Source: a filamentous cyanobacterium ESFC-1
Lineage (GTDB): Bacteria > Cyanobacteriota > Cyanobacteriia > Cyanobacteriales > Spirulinaceae
Direction of reading: 5' to 3'
Assembly (NCBI GenBank): GCA_000380225.1
Contig: KB904821.1
Coordinates: 2,248,776 to 2,312,775 of the forward strand
Length of the DNA: 64,000 bases
In this document: one piece after another, positions 36,438 to 45,864 of the stretch
Numbering within the stretch: position 1 is the stretch's first letter
Layout of the letters: each line of letters opens with the position of its first letter
The notes under the pieces: model-generated
What the model saw: only the letters and a program-made list of their open reading frames with translations
What the model was told of the DNA's origin: nothing
The model's database searches: none
Translations under genes and position numbers: made by a program

Positions 36438-38636
36438 CTACTTTAGCAATTCGAGCGATCGCGCCACGAATTTCTCAGAGGTTAAACCATTCATACCCAT
36501 CACCGCCGTTGCACTCGAAGCCGTTTCTCCCCGCTTCCAAGCAAACGTATCGCGAGGAGAAGTGCTGCGGAGCATAATCGGTTCTAGCATCGCACTCGAA
36601 CCCCCGGTTACGCCAATCAGCACATCCCCACTGAAAAAGCCGTTAAAGGTGTCATCGCTGGCAAAACCACCATCGGACTCGGCGCAAGTCTCCCAAGCGG
36701 TATCAGAGGGGCGATATAGGCGGCGGGGGCTAACGACAGACACCACCTTCGACCCAATCCCCTGTTCTTGTAATTGTGCCGCCGCTTCGAGAACCGGAAT
36801 CAAGGTCATATCCCCAACCACGGCGAAAACCACCGTTTTCTCCCCTGGGGTTTCTTGCAACACAAAGGCCCCATCCGTGAGGGCTTGACGGGTTTGGTCA
36901 AACGAACTGCGAATTGGTAAAGGCGACTTAGAAGCCGTAATCGTTACCCCTTTATTTTGCGTCCCCAATGCCCATTCATAACAAGCTTGAATGCTGTTGG
37001 CATCGCAGGGGAAAAGCGGGAAAATATTACCATTTCGCATCATTCCGGCGAAATAGTTCTCAATTTCCGGGCGTTGGTGCGTCCAGCCGTTGCGTCCTTG
37101 TTCTAACGCCCCAGCAGTAAATAAGGTAACAGTAGAAGGAGTGGGACGGCGTAACTCGGCCATGGCTTGAGTCACCGTCTGCCAAATCGGTAAACCGTTG
37201 ATGGCAAAAGACTCATAAGAACACCACAACGTCCGCGACCCAAACAACGCCGAAGCCGCCGCTAAACCCGAACAAGCATCTTCGCTGAGGGGTTCGTAAA
37301 CCTGACCTTGCGGTTGCTGGTTGTAGGTTTCATCCGGGGTGGGGTGAATGATATTCAGGCCGATGTTGACGTTTTTAATCCCCGAAGCGGCGTTACCGTC
37401 GGCGTTGGTGAGGACAAAGTTGGGGTCGTTTTTGCCGACATGGACGATTAATTCTCCCATTGCTGTTGTTGCGACCTGTTTATCCCCTCCTACAGGAAAC
37501 TCGTTGAGGGGCAATTTACCGAGGTCGGGAACCGGGTAAACCTTCTCTGTCACCGCCGTTTCTGCCCCAGGGCCGCCGTTTGACCGTTCAAAGTTGGTGC
37601 GAACGAGTTGCCATGCTTCGGGGGTGAGAGAACGCTCTTTGAGGGCTTTGACGATGTAATCTTTATCGACTGTATCGCCGGGATAAAGGTTGTGGGCTTG
37701 TGCGCCCCGTTTGTGGACTCCTGCCCCTTTGAGTTGTTTGATAATGAGTACAGTCAGACTACCGTTGAGGGCAGCGTCGGCGGCTTTCTGGACGTTTTCT
37801 AAGACGGCTTGGGTAAAGGCGAGACGCTGCTTGAGGGAGAACAGGGTACTGTCTACATAATCGCTGGTTTGGTTGGAGTCGTCGTAGTCTTTGGCATCAA
37901 CGAGGATGATGTTTTCAAAACCATTACCGCCCCAATATTCGATCATTTGGTCGTTGGTGAGGGTGGAAACCATGCTGTGGTGTTCCTGGGAATAACCATT
38001 CCAAACCAAGATCGGCAGGAAGTTGGTAATATTCGGGTAAGCGGTGTGGAAGTGACCGAAGCTACTCATAATGTAGGGTTCCCCTAAGCCGCCATCCCCA
38101 ATGGTGACGGGGAATAGGGTATCGGGGTGGAGTTTTGCCCCGGCCATGGCGAAATGTTGCCCTTGACCGAGAGGCCCGGCAGGACTGAGAAGGCCGGGGA
38201 TTTGCCCGGAAAGGTGACCGAGGAGGCCGTGGGTTTCCCGGAAGCGATCGCGCAGTTGTTGGACGGTTTCAATGCCCATTTTTTCGAGGGAACGATCCAT
38301 GAACACGGTACTGTAAAAACCGGGGGCATGGTGTCCGACTTCGGTAATGATATTTTTATAACCGAGCATGACGAGGGCGGCAATGCCATCGGCAATGCTG
38401 GCAAAACCGCCGGGATGTCCCGATTGCTTACTGGCGGTGATTTGGAGGGTTAGATATCGTAGGGCATCGGCGGCTAAAAGGGTTTGATAGACGGCGGCAG
38501 GATCGCTAGGATCGGAAATTGCGGTTTGACCGGACGCGATCGCGGCTTCGCTGCCATATTTGCTAAACTCTGGGAGTTCGTCTGCTAAATGTTGAATACC
38601 TTGACAAAATGCGGGAGTTGCACTCTTCACGGTCAT
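36438..38636 (-). CDS. Phosphoketolase/transketolase-like thiamine-diphosphate enzyme (sll0529 type)
   Basis: A 732-residue ThDP enzyme. The N-terminal domain has the substrate/cofactor segment KQSGHPGGFAS and the ThDP motif GDGGLGE followed about 30 residues later by WNGYSQE. The middle (Pyr) domain contains EDACSGLAAASALFG with the ThDP-activating glutamate region, and QGRNGWTHQRPEIENY, comparable with the NGxSHQ segment of phosphoketolases. The length is less than the about 800 of classical XfpK, so I place it with the cyanobacterial sll0529-like group, for which cleavage of xylulose 5-phosphate or a transketolase-type reaction has been proposed. The C-terminal Rossmann-like domain is present. 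It is a single gene. Confidence 0.75.
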   Translation of the reverse strand: MTVKSATPAFCQGIQHLADELPEFSKYGSEAAIASGQTAISDPSDPAAVYQTLLAADALRYLTLQITASKQSGHPGGFASIADGIAALVMLGYKNIITEVGHHAPGFYSTVFMDRSLEKMGIETVQQLRDRFRETHGLLGHLSGQIPGLLSPAGPLGQGQHFAMAGAKLHPDTLFPVTIGDGGLGEPYIMSSFGHFHTAYPNITNFLPILVWNGYSQEHHSMVSTLTNDQMIEYWGGNGFENIILVDAKDYDDSNQTSDYVDSTLFSLKQRLAFTQAVLENVQKAADAALNGSLTVLIIKQLKGAGVHKRGAQAHNLYPGDTVDKDYIVKALKERSLTPEAWQLVRTNFERSNGGPGAETAVTEKVYPVPDLGKLPLNEFPVGGDKQVATTAMGELIVHVGKNDPNFVLTNADGNAASGIKNVNIGLNIIHPTPDETYNQQPQGQVYEPLSEDACSGLAAASALFGSRTLWCSYESFAINGLPIWQTVTQAMAELRRPTPSTVTLFTAGALEQGRNGWTHQRPEIENYFAGMMRNGNIFPLFPCDANSIQACYEWALGTQNKGVTITASKSPLPIRSSFDQTRQALTDGAFVLQETPGEKTVVFAVVGDMTLIPVLEAAAQLQEQGIGSKVVSVVSPRRLYRPSDTAWETCAESDGGFASDDTFNGFFSGDVLIGVTGGSSAMLEPIMLRSTSPRDTFAWKRGETASSATAVMGMNGLTSEKFVARSLELLK

Positions 38637-38826
38637 GCTTTAATACGCCTCTTTTTCTTACAAGTCTTAATTAAATCTTACAGTTTGCGGGCCGGGCTAC
38701 GCTGAATGTCGAGGGAGAGACCCAGGCAATCTTTGGATCGGCATTTTATAGTCATTACAATTAGTTTCCGTACAGTCATCTCCCAATAAAGGTATCGTAT
38801 TCTCCCTGAACCGCCCTCACCCCAAA

Positions 38827-38862
38827 CCCCTCTCCCACTCCGAGAGGGGCTGCTGGTTTTTA
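38827..38862. repeat. CCCCTCTC-GAGAGGGG hairpin repeat
   Basis: CCCCTCTC / GAGAGGGG with a 7-base loop and a downstream TTTTTATTT, preceded by CCCTCACCCCAAA as at 31610. Here no plus-strand gene ends nearby, so it is a repeat copy rather than an evident terminator. The spacer 38637-38901 contains nothing else. Confidence 0.65.
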
Positions 38863-38901
38863 TTTGGAATTACTATAAGAGGCAGGGGGCGTGACTCTCA
38901 A

Positions 38902-41742
38902 TCAACATTCATGCCAGCAGTAGGTGTTGCGGCCTTTTTCTTTGGCTTCGTAAAGGGCGCGATCGGCAGTATCAATGAGAATTTGCGACGAACAATGAGA
39001 AGATGGCACGATCGCGGCAACACCTAAACTCAAGGTCACGATCTCACTCACATAGGAGCCAATATGACAAATGCTCAATTCATTGACTGCTAGTTTAATC
39101 GAACGGGCAACTTGAACGGCTCCGACGAGGGGGGTATTGGGCAAGATAATCGCAAATTCTTCCCCGCCATAACGAGCGACGAGATCGGCGGGACGCTTAA
39201 TGGCATTGCTTAGAATGCGGGCAATTTGAATTAAACATTCATCCCCGGCAATATGCCCATAACAATCATTATATTGCTTGAAATAGTCAATATCGCTTAA
39301 AATAAGGGACATCGGTTGACGGGAACGGCTTAAACGCAGCCATTCTTGTTCTAAGAATTCATCGAAGTGACGGCGGTTGGCAATTTCGGTTAAACCATCT
39401 ACCATGGCTAACCGTTCGAGTTCGCTGTTGGCGGCTTGCAGTTTTTGGTACAGTTGGGATTGTTGAATCGCGATCGCGAGTTGGGTGGCAATGGTCTGAG
39501 TCAGTTCGACTTCACTATCATGCCATTGCCAAGGGGTTTGACAATGACTCAAACTCAAACTGCCCCACACCTCCTCCCCTACGATTAACGGGACGAGTAA
39601 CCAGGCCCCCGCATAAACCTCTGCATGACGCTGATTTTCGCGATCGCGGGCTTGGTCGCCATAATTATCCACCCGGACAACTTGTTTTTGTTTGAGTTGG
39701 GCGGCAAATTCATTCCCCGCATCGGCAATTTCTAGCCCTAGAGCCTCGGCTAAACTGGAATCGCGGCGATAACTGGCGACATTAATCCAAATACTACGTT
39801 CGGGAAAATAGCGCACAATCTCGGCGCGGTCGAGGTGCAACAGTTCGCAAATTTCGCGAGTTGCGGTGGCAAAAATATCATCGAGATTTAAGGAATGATG
39901 AATGGCTTGAACGACGCGACGAATGGCTTTTTCCCGTTGGGCAGTTTTCTGGGTTTGCTGATACAGTTCGCTTTGTTGCAGGGCGATTGAGACTTGATTA
40001 GACAGTTGTTGTAGTAAATCTACTTCCCAATCTTGCCAGGGTCGCGGTTGGCTGCAATGGTGAGCCACGAGCAGCCCCCAGAGTTTATTCCCTTGCAAAA
40101 TCGGAATGGAAAGGTTGGCTTGTACTTCAATCGACTGCAACATTTCCCGATAACAAGGGGACAGGTTGGTGGTTTGCACGCTATCCAAGCGATGAATACG
40201 ACCTTTAGTATAGGGTCGGACGCACAACTCAACTGGGAAACAACGCTGGCTAAAGTCGCGATTCAGTAAGGAGGGATAAGGGGGATTGAGGGCTTCAAAC
40301 ATGACGCGACCATCCCAAGTGGGGTTAAAGCGATACACTAAAACGCGATCGCACCCCAAGAGTTGCTGAATTTCGTTAACTGTGGTTTCTAGGATGATGT
40401 CGAGATCGAGGGATTGGCGAACTTTTTGACTGATTTGCGTTAGAAGGCGATCGCGCTGACTCGATTCATACAGGGCAATTTCGCTTTTTTTGCGATCGCT
40501 AATGTCTTGAATTACAAAAATTACGGTATCCGCAGACAAGGGGGTAATATTAGCCCCAAACCAGTATTTTTGCCTTTGGATTTCTAAAGTATATTCGAGA
40601 TAACTAGATTCTTGGCTTTCTAGGACTTGGGCAATGGCGGTGTTGCAAGCATGAGCCAAGTCTGGGGGTAATACCTCTGCAATGGTTTTCCCGATAAATT
40701 CATCAGGAGGACGAGAGAGTTTATCAGGAGATTTTGCTGTGACTTTGAGGTAACGACCTTTTCGGTCGAGGATCATCACCACATCAGATGTTGCGGTGAA
40801 TAGGGCTTGTAGTTTGGCTTCGTTGGCTTCTTGTTCGTGCCGCAGTTGTTGCAATTCGGCGGTTTCTTGAGATAAAGCGATAATTGATTGAGAAAGGTTT
40901 TGATAGAGATGGGAGATCGCTTTGTATAAGAAGACAGAATCGAGGGGGGCTAAAAGGTCGGTTTGGCGAATAAAACGGATTTCTAAGGTCGAATCATCCC
41001 GAATGAGAAGGCGATCGCTTTTGTGCTGCTGCATCCATTGATAAGCGTCCCATAAGGATTGTTGCGGCTCGATTACGGGGATTTGTTCTGGGATAATGGC
41101 TTGGACGGGGGTTTGTTCAAAGTCAGTCGCGATCGCTTTTTGCTGAATTAACTCAGAAATGCTGACTGTCGCGATCGCCTGAAAATCTCCTGAAACCTGA
41201 GTTTGAGCAATTACCGCCGTATCTGTTTGAGCCGCTACCAAGGTTTGGGCAACTTGCAATAAAGGGGTATCGGCAGCGACGAAAACCCGAGCATTTTGTT
41301 GAATCTGTGCCGCATCGTAAGGTTGCAGTAATTCTGCGAGTTCACCGGGTTGAAATAAACTCTCAGGATGAATTAACCCCATATAGCCTTGCTGGGGATC
41401 GAGGAGGGGAAGACGACGGCGATCTCGCTGAAAATAAGCCAAGGCGATTTGCAATACAGAGGTGTGGCTATGGAAAAAATGAGACGCGCTTTCATTTTCC
41501 GTTAGAACCGTGGCAACTGAGATCGTTTCTAGAGGTCGTTGAGACGCGATCGCCCGTAAAACATCAGCTTCTGTTAGTAAACCCACCACTTGCTGCTGCA
41601 TCGTTACCACAAAACATCTCATTTGGTGTTGATTCATGGCAACAATAACATCAGCAATGGAGGTTGCAGGGGTTATTGTCACGCTGTCGTCTTGAACACT
41701 ATCGCTCAAGGCCATGGGGTCGAAAATACGATGCTGATTCAC
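38902..41742 (-). CDS. Multi-sensor diguanylate cyclase (CBS-PAS-GAF-GAF-GGDEF)
   Basis: A 946-residue protein. Four CBS motifs form two modules (about 15-135 and 150-265), followed by a coiled coil, PAS (about 310-420), GAF1 (about 435-600), GAF2 (about 605-770) and GGDEF (about 790-946). The active site GGEEF (859-863) and RxxD I-site (RPAD) are intact. GAF1 closely follows the phytochrome/cyanobacteriochrome pattern (VLVYRFNPTWDGRV, YTKGRIHRLDSV, C530 in LSPCYREML, VQANLSIPILQG, LWGLLVAHHCS, RPWQDWEVDLL), so it may carry a bilin. GAF2 lacks such a Cys. Start: GTG 41742 or ATG 41715. CBS domains suggest adenine-nucleotide sensing. Expected output is c-di-GMP under light or energy control. 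Confidence 0.88.
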   Translation of the reverse strand: MNQHRIFDPMALSDSVQDDSVTITPATSIADVIVAMNQHQMRCFVVTMQQQVVGLLTEADVLRAIASQRPLETISVATVLTENESASHFFHSHTSVLQIALAYFQRDRRRLPLLDPQQGYMGLIHPESLFQPGELAELLQPYDAAQIQQNARVFVAADTPLLQVAQTLVAAQTDTAVIAQTQVSGDFQAIATVSISELIQQKAIATDFEQTPVQAIIPEQIPVIEPQQSLWDAYQWMQQHKSDRLLIRDDSTLEIRFIRQTDLLAPLDSVFLYKAISHLYQNLSQSIIALSQETAELQQLRHEQEANEAKLQALFTATSDVVMILDRKGRYLKVTAKSPDKLSRPPDEFIGKTIAEVLPPDLAHACNTAIAQVLESQESSYLEYTLEIQRQKYWFGANITPLSADTVIFVIQDISDRKKSEIALYESSQRDRLLTQISQKVRQSLDLDIILETTVNEIQQLLGCDRVLVYRFNPTWDGRVMFEALNPPYPSLLNRDFSQRCFPVELCVRPYTKGRIHRLDSVQTTNLSPCYREMLQSIEVQANLSIPILQGNKLWGLLVAHHCSQPRPWQDWEVDLLQQLSNQVSIALQQSELYQQTQKTAQREKAIRRVVQAIHHSLNLDDIFATATREICELLHLDRAEIVRYFPERSIWINVASYRRDSSLAEALGLEIADAGNEFAAQLKQKQVVRVDNYGDQARDRENQRHAEVYAGAWLLVPLIVGEEVWGSLSLSHCQTPWQWHDSEVELTQTIATQLAIAIQQSQLYQKLQAANSELERLAMVDGLTEIANRRHFDEFLEQEWLRLSRSRQPMSLILSDIDYFKQYNDCYGHIAGDECLIQIARILSNAIKRPADLVARYGGEEFAIILPNTPLVGAVQVARSIKLAVNELSICHIGSYVSEIVTLSLGVAAIVPSSHCSSQILIDTADRALYEAKEKGRNTYCWHEC

Positions 41743-41856
41743 CTATTTCTGTCTTAGCTGATTGCTAAAGGGGGACAAGAGTTTCCGAGAAATTCAAAAT
41801 TGATTATAGATTATACTATCGCAGATAGCATTTGAAACCAAATTTCCCTGTATTTT

Positions 41857-42012
41857 CTAACCAAATTTCGCTTTAGCTTGTTCGTAAACTTCTAAAGTAA
41901 TCGTGGTTTCGTTTTGTTCTTGGGCAAATTTCTCTATTTTGCGCCGGGCTGCGGGACGAACAAAAAAAGGGATTTCTTTGAGTTTTGCTTCTGCTTCCGG
42001 TGTCCAGTTCAT
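41857..42012 (-). CDS. Stand-alone PCP-reductase-domain small protein
   Basis: A 51-residue protein, MNWTPEAEAKLKEIPFFVRP then AARRKIEKFAQEQ and TLEVYEQAKAKFG. It corresponds to the small PCP_red domain that closes ChlB (light-independent protochlorophyllide reductase) and also occurs as short separate proteins in cyanobacteria. The Pro-Phe-Phe-Val-Arg-x-x-x-R core and the TxEVYxxAK helix are intact. It lies between the GGDEF gene and tex on the same strand. The function of the free-standing form is not known to me. Confidence 0.8.
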   Translation of the reverse strand: MNWTPEAEAKLKEIPFFVRPAARRKIEKFAQEQNETTITLEVYEQAKAKFG

Positions 42013-42070
42013 TTTGTTATTAGTTGTTGGTTATCTCGTTGTAAATTATACATTGTACATTATCAATTAT

Positions 42071-44233
42071 CTAAGGTTGAGAAACAGCTTTCATTGATAA
42101 ACTAATGCGCTTGAGTTTTTCATTAATATCTAAGACCTTTACATTGACCACTTGACCCACTTTCACCACCGAATTTGTATCGTCCACAAAACGATTCGCG
42201 AGTTGGGAAATATGCACCAAACCGTCTTGGTGTACGCCAATATCAACAAACGCACCAAAATTCACCACATTGGTTACAACCCCTTCTAATTCCATACCCA
42301 CTTGGAGGTCGGAAATTTCGTTGATTCCTTCTTTGAAAGTGGCATATTGGAACTGTTCGCGGGGGTCGCGACCGGGTTTTTCCAGTTCGCTGATAATATC
42401 TTTTAAAGTGGGTAAACCTGTCTTTTCGGTCACATAATCTTTTAGGTTGATTTGTTCGAGGCGATCTCGAAATCTCTCGATATCTTGCAAGGCAATATTA
42501 CTATCTTTTGCCATCGTTTTTACAATCCCATAACTCTCTGGGTGAACTGCTGTATTATCTAAAGGATTATCCCCCTCGCGAATGCGTAAAAATCCGGCAG
42601 CTTGTTCAAAAGTTTTAGCCCCTAACTTTGAAACTTTTAACAACTGTTTGCGATTGGTAAACTCCCCTTTTTCGTTGCGATATTTGACAATATTTTGAGC
42701 AATACTGGGAGTCAAACCCGACACAAAGGTTAGTAACTCTTTAGAAGCTGTGTTTAAATCCACTCCGACGTAATTCACACAACTTTCAACCGTTTCTTCG
42801 AGTTTTTGTTTGAGTAATTTCTGATCGACATCGTGCTGATATTGCCCCACACCAATCGATTTAGCATCAATTTTCACTAATTCGGCTAAAGGGTCTTGTA
42901 AACGGCGACCAATACTAATTGCGCCTCTTGCCGTTAAATCTAAGTCGGGAAACTCCGAACGAGCAACATCACTGGCTGAATAAATCGAAGCCCCGGATTC
43001 ATTCACCATCACTTTAACCGCAGCGCAATCGCAACTTTTTAAAACTTCCCCAACAAACGCATCGGTTTCTCGCGATGCAGTACCATTCCCAATCGCAATT
43101 AATTCGATTTTGTATTTATTAATTAAATCCTTGACTTTTTGCGCTGCTTCTACTCGTTTTCCTGCTCCTGTATGGGGGTAAATGGTCACCGTTTCAATAA
43201 ACTTACCCGTGCGGTCTAAAACGGCGACCTTGCAGCCCGTCCGAAAGCCAGGATCGAGGGCTAATGTGGGTTTCATCCCCGCCGGAGGAGCGAGTAAAAG
43301 TTGTCGCAAATTGGCTTCAAAGGTGGTAATCGAGTCTAAATCTGCTTCTTGTTTACACTGCGATCGCACTTCGCTTACCAAGGAATTTTTCATCAAGCGC
43401 TTAAAGGCTTCCTTGACGGTATCTTGATAAAAATTACGCAGCGTGCGATCGCGAGTTACAATCGTTTTATTCTCAATCTGGCTTAAAATATAATCCTCAT
43501 CAAACGCCAAATCCACCGTTAAAATTCCCGCCGTTTCTCCTCGAAATAAAGCCAATAAATTATGCGCCGGAATTGACTTTACTGGCGCTTGAAATGCGCG
43601 ATACATTTCATATTTTGTCGTTCCTTCGGGATAATCTTTCTTAATCTTAGAAACAAACGTTCCCTCAGCGAACAAATAAGCCCGCACATCCCCCCGTAAA
43701 TCCGAACGTTCCGCGATCGCCTCAGCTAAGATATCAGAAGCCCCCTGTAGGGCATCTTCGAGGGAATCAACTCCCTTTTCAGACGAAACATATTTTTGCG
43801 CCTCTTGCGGCAAACTCACACTTCCGGCATCAGGGCGATTGTGGGCTTCAATCCACTCTGCCAGGGGTTCTAATCCCCTTTCCTTCGCCATGGTTGCGCG
43901 GGTACGGCGTTTAGGACGATAGGGCAAATACAAGTCTTCTAGCTCATTTTTCTGGGTCGAAGCCAGAATTTTTGTCCGTAATTCTTCAGTAAGTTTACCC
44001 TGCTCTTCAATGGCTTCTAATATCGCTTGTTTACGCTTTTCTAACTCGCTGAGATAGCTATGACGTTCAAACAAATCCCGCAACTGCATCTCATCGAGTC
44101 CCCCGGTGCGCTCTTTGCGATACCGAGCGATAAAAGGAATCGTTGCCCCTTCAGAGGCTAATTGCAGGGCATTCTCGACACTCCGCAGACTCAGATTGAG
44201 TTCTTGGGCTAAAACTTCCGTTAAATTCAACAT
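42071..44233 (-). CDS. tex: Tex-family RNA-binding transcription accessory protein
   Basis: A 720-residue protein starting at ATG 44233 (MLNLTEVLAQELNL); an upstream TTG is less likely. It has the Tex N-terminal helical region (IPFIARYRKERTGGLDE, YLPYRPKRRTRATMA), a YqgF/RNase-H-like domain (LALDPGFRTGCKVAVLD, about 330-450), a helix-hairpin-helix segment (NTASKELLTFVSGL...NIVKYR, ARTFEQ-like AKTFEQAAGFLRI) and an S1 RNA-binding domain (about 640-715, GAFVDIGVHQDGLVHISQLA). Tex is widely conserved and affects transcription and expression of surface or toxin genes in several bacteria. The length is slightly below that of E. coli YhgF. It is a single gene flanked by tandem repeats. Confidence 0.93.
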   Translation of the reverse strand: MLNLTEVLAQELNLSLRSVENALQLASEGATIPFIARYRKERTGGLDEMQLRDLFERHSYLSELEKRKQAILEAIEEQGKLTEELRTKILASTQKNELEDLYLPYRPKRRTRATMAKERGLEPLAEWIEAHNRPDAGSVSLPQEAQKYVSSEKGVDSLEDALQGASDILAEAIAERSDLRGDVRAYLFAEGTFVSKIKKDYPEGTTKYEMYRAFQAPVKSIPAHNLLALFRGETAGILTVDLAFDEDYILSQIENKTIVTRDRTLRNFYQDTVKEAFKRLMKNSLVSEVRSQCKQEADLDSITTFEANLRQLLLAPPAGMKPTLALDPGFRTGCKVAVLDRTGKFIETVTIYPHTGAGKRVEAAQKVKDLINKYKIELIAIGNGTASRETDAFVGEVLKSCDCAAVKVMVNESGASIYSASDVARSEFPDLDLTARGAISIGRRLQDPLAELVKIDAKSIGVGQYQHDVDQKLLKQKLEETVESCVNYVGVDLNTASKELLTFVSGLTPSIAQNIVKYRNEKGEFTNRKQLLKVSKLGAKTFEQAAGFLRIREGDNPLDNTAVHPESYGIVKTMAKDSNIALQDIERFRDRLEQINLKDYVTEKTGLPTLKDIISELEKPGRDPREQFQYATFKEGINEISDLQVGMELEGVVTNVVNFGAFVDIGVHQDGLVHISQLANRFVDDTNSVVKVGQVVNVKVLDINEKLKRISLSMKAVSQP

Positions 44234-44360
44234 TACAATGACCAATGACCAATTATGAATGATGAGTTATGAATGATGAATGGTCTGATAACCAATGAAT
44301 AATGAACAATTGACAATGTATAATTAGGGGATTTTGCCAACAACCAATAACCAAAAACCA
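44225..44360. repeat. Degenerate tandem repeats AATGACC / ATGAATG / CAATAACC
   Basis: Short repeats cover the upstream edge of tex and overlap its first bases. They hold several in-frame start-like codons, which is why the TTG start further upstream should not be trusted. Confidence 0.75.
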
Positions 44361-44397
44361 GTCAACTATCGGAAAAACTCTACACTTATGTGCTGAT

Positions 44398-44581
44398 AAC
44401 TCTCCAGAAACTTGATTTTACTTTTTGAGGAACCGAACGCCCATCTAGTCTAGCTTTTAGCCTTTTTATAGAGTCTGCCCCATAGCAAGAAGTTTCTGAC
44501 CCCCTTTGGAGGGGCTTGCATCCCACCTCCCCCCCGACTGCCGACTGCCGATTGCCGATTGCCCCTTAGAGGCTGTTAACT
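44398..44581 (-). repeat. 3'-adjacent dispersed repeat, copy B
   Basis: This sequence directly follows the hemH stop codon in the sense of that gene (minus strand). It contains GGGGCAGACTCTAT-, CAGAAACTTCTTG- and AGCCCCTCCAAAGG-type blocks in minus-strand reading. It matches copy A after tocopherol cyclase over most of its length, and copy C after map at the AATCGGCAATCG / GCCCCTCCAAAG part. Confidence 0.72.
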
Positions 44582-44582
44582 G

Positions 44583-45749
44583 CTAAAGTAAGCCCACAAA
44601 ATGTAACGGGCCGTGACCGCTAATCAATTCCAGCATTAAGGCCAAAAAGCCGATCATCGCCAAGCGACCATTCCACACCTCTGCGGTGGAAGTCAGACCC
44701 CATTCCCAGCGTTCTTGGGGATACATCTTCATTTTCTTCTTCCTCGGACGTACTACCTCCGTAAAGGTGCGCGGTGGGGTGTCGAGGGATTCGTTGACCA
44801 ACTCCGCGAGGGATTCGATAAACAAAGGATGGGTATTGAGGGCGGGAACACGCTGAAAGTTCTCAACTCCGGCTTCTTCAGCGATTTCGCGGTACTCGAT
44901 GTCAATTTCTTGGAGGGTTTCGATGTGTTCGGAAACGAAGCTGATGGGAACCACCAGTAAGTTTTTCACCTCGTTTGCGCCTAATTGTTTTAAAGCGTCT
45001 TCGGTGTAGGGTTTGAGCCATTCGACCGGGCCGACGCGACTTTGATAGGCGAGGGTGTGAGGATTGGGACGGTTGAGGGTGTCCATGATTTTCTGGGTAC
45101 AGTCCTCGATTTCCTCTTGATAGGGATCGCCCCCTTCAGTAACGTAACTCAACGGGACACCATGAGCGCTGAAGAAAATGTGAGCATCGTCGGGATTTTC
45201 AAATTGGTTCAACTCTTGAGCAATTAAATCCGCCATAGCTTGTAAATATTGCGGATTTTGATACCAAGAGGGAACCACGGTATATTCGATTTTTTGTAAC
45301 TCCGGGTCTTCTTGCCAAATTTTTTCAAGAAGACGGAAAGACGAGCCACTGGTACTAATAGAGAATTGAGGATATAGGGGCAAAATAACGAGTTTTTCAG
45401 GGCGATCGCGCTTAATTCTACCTAATGCTTCTTCGGTAAACGGATGCCAGTAGCGCATCCCGATATACACTTTTGCTTCATGACCTTGTTCGGTCAGTCT
45501 GGCTTCGAGGGCGTTGGCTTGTTCTTCGGTAATGCGGCGTAGGGGCGAACCGCCGCCGATTTCTTTATAATTTTCTTGAGAGGTTTTTGCCCGACGACTG
45601 GAAATAAGCCAGGCCAAAGGTTTTTGTAACCAAGGAAACGGCAAGCGGATAATTTCGGGATCGGAAAACAAGTTAAACAAGAATTGGCGGACATCTTTTA
45701 ATTCATCGGGTCCACCTAAATTAAGTAATAATACTCCTGCGCGAGCCAT
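44583..45749 (-). CDS. hemH: Ferrochelatase with C-terminal chlorophyll a/b-binding (HLIP-like) domain
   Basis: A 388-residue class I ferrochelatase (protoporphyrin IX + Fe2+ to haem). Catalytic-core signatures are [10 protein letters not shown], the active-site His in [31 protein letters not shown] and [12 protein letters not shown] with the metal-binding Glu. After the core (about residue 325) comes a basic linker and a membrane helix with the CAB motif [19 protein letters not shown] (about 350-372). This tail is characteristic of cyanobacterial and plastid enzymes, where it helps dimerisation and links haem to chlorophyll supply. The length is normal. It is divergent from the methyltransferase gene and its 3' end abuts dispersed repeat copy B. 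Confidence 0.95.
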   Translation of the reverse strand: MARAGVLLLNLGGPDELKDVRQFLFNLFSDPEIIRLPFPWLQKPLAWLISSRRAKTSQENYKEIGGGSPLRRITEEQANALEARLTEQGHEAKVYIGMRYWHPFTEEALGRIKRDRPEKLVILPLYPQFSISTSGSSFRLLEKIWQEDPELQKIEYTVVPSWYQNPQYLQAMADLIAQELNQFENPDDAHIFFSAHGVPLSYVTEGGDPYQEEIEDCTQKIMDTLNRPNPHTLAYQSRVGPVEWLKPYTEDALKQLGANEVKNLLVVPISFVSEHIETLQEIDIEYREIAEEAGVENFQRVPALNTHPLFIESLAELVNESLDTPPRTFTEVVRPRKKKMKMYPQERWEWGLTSTAEVWNGRLAMIGFLALMLELISGHGPLHFVGLL

Positions 45750-45864
45750 ATCGATAATAGTTTACTAATTTTTTTCAGTTTGTTTACTAAGTGTAACAAT
45801 ATATGCTGCTCTCTCGTCCATCCAAAACGGACGCGATCGCCATTTCTATTCAGGAGGTTTACAA

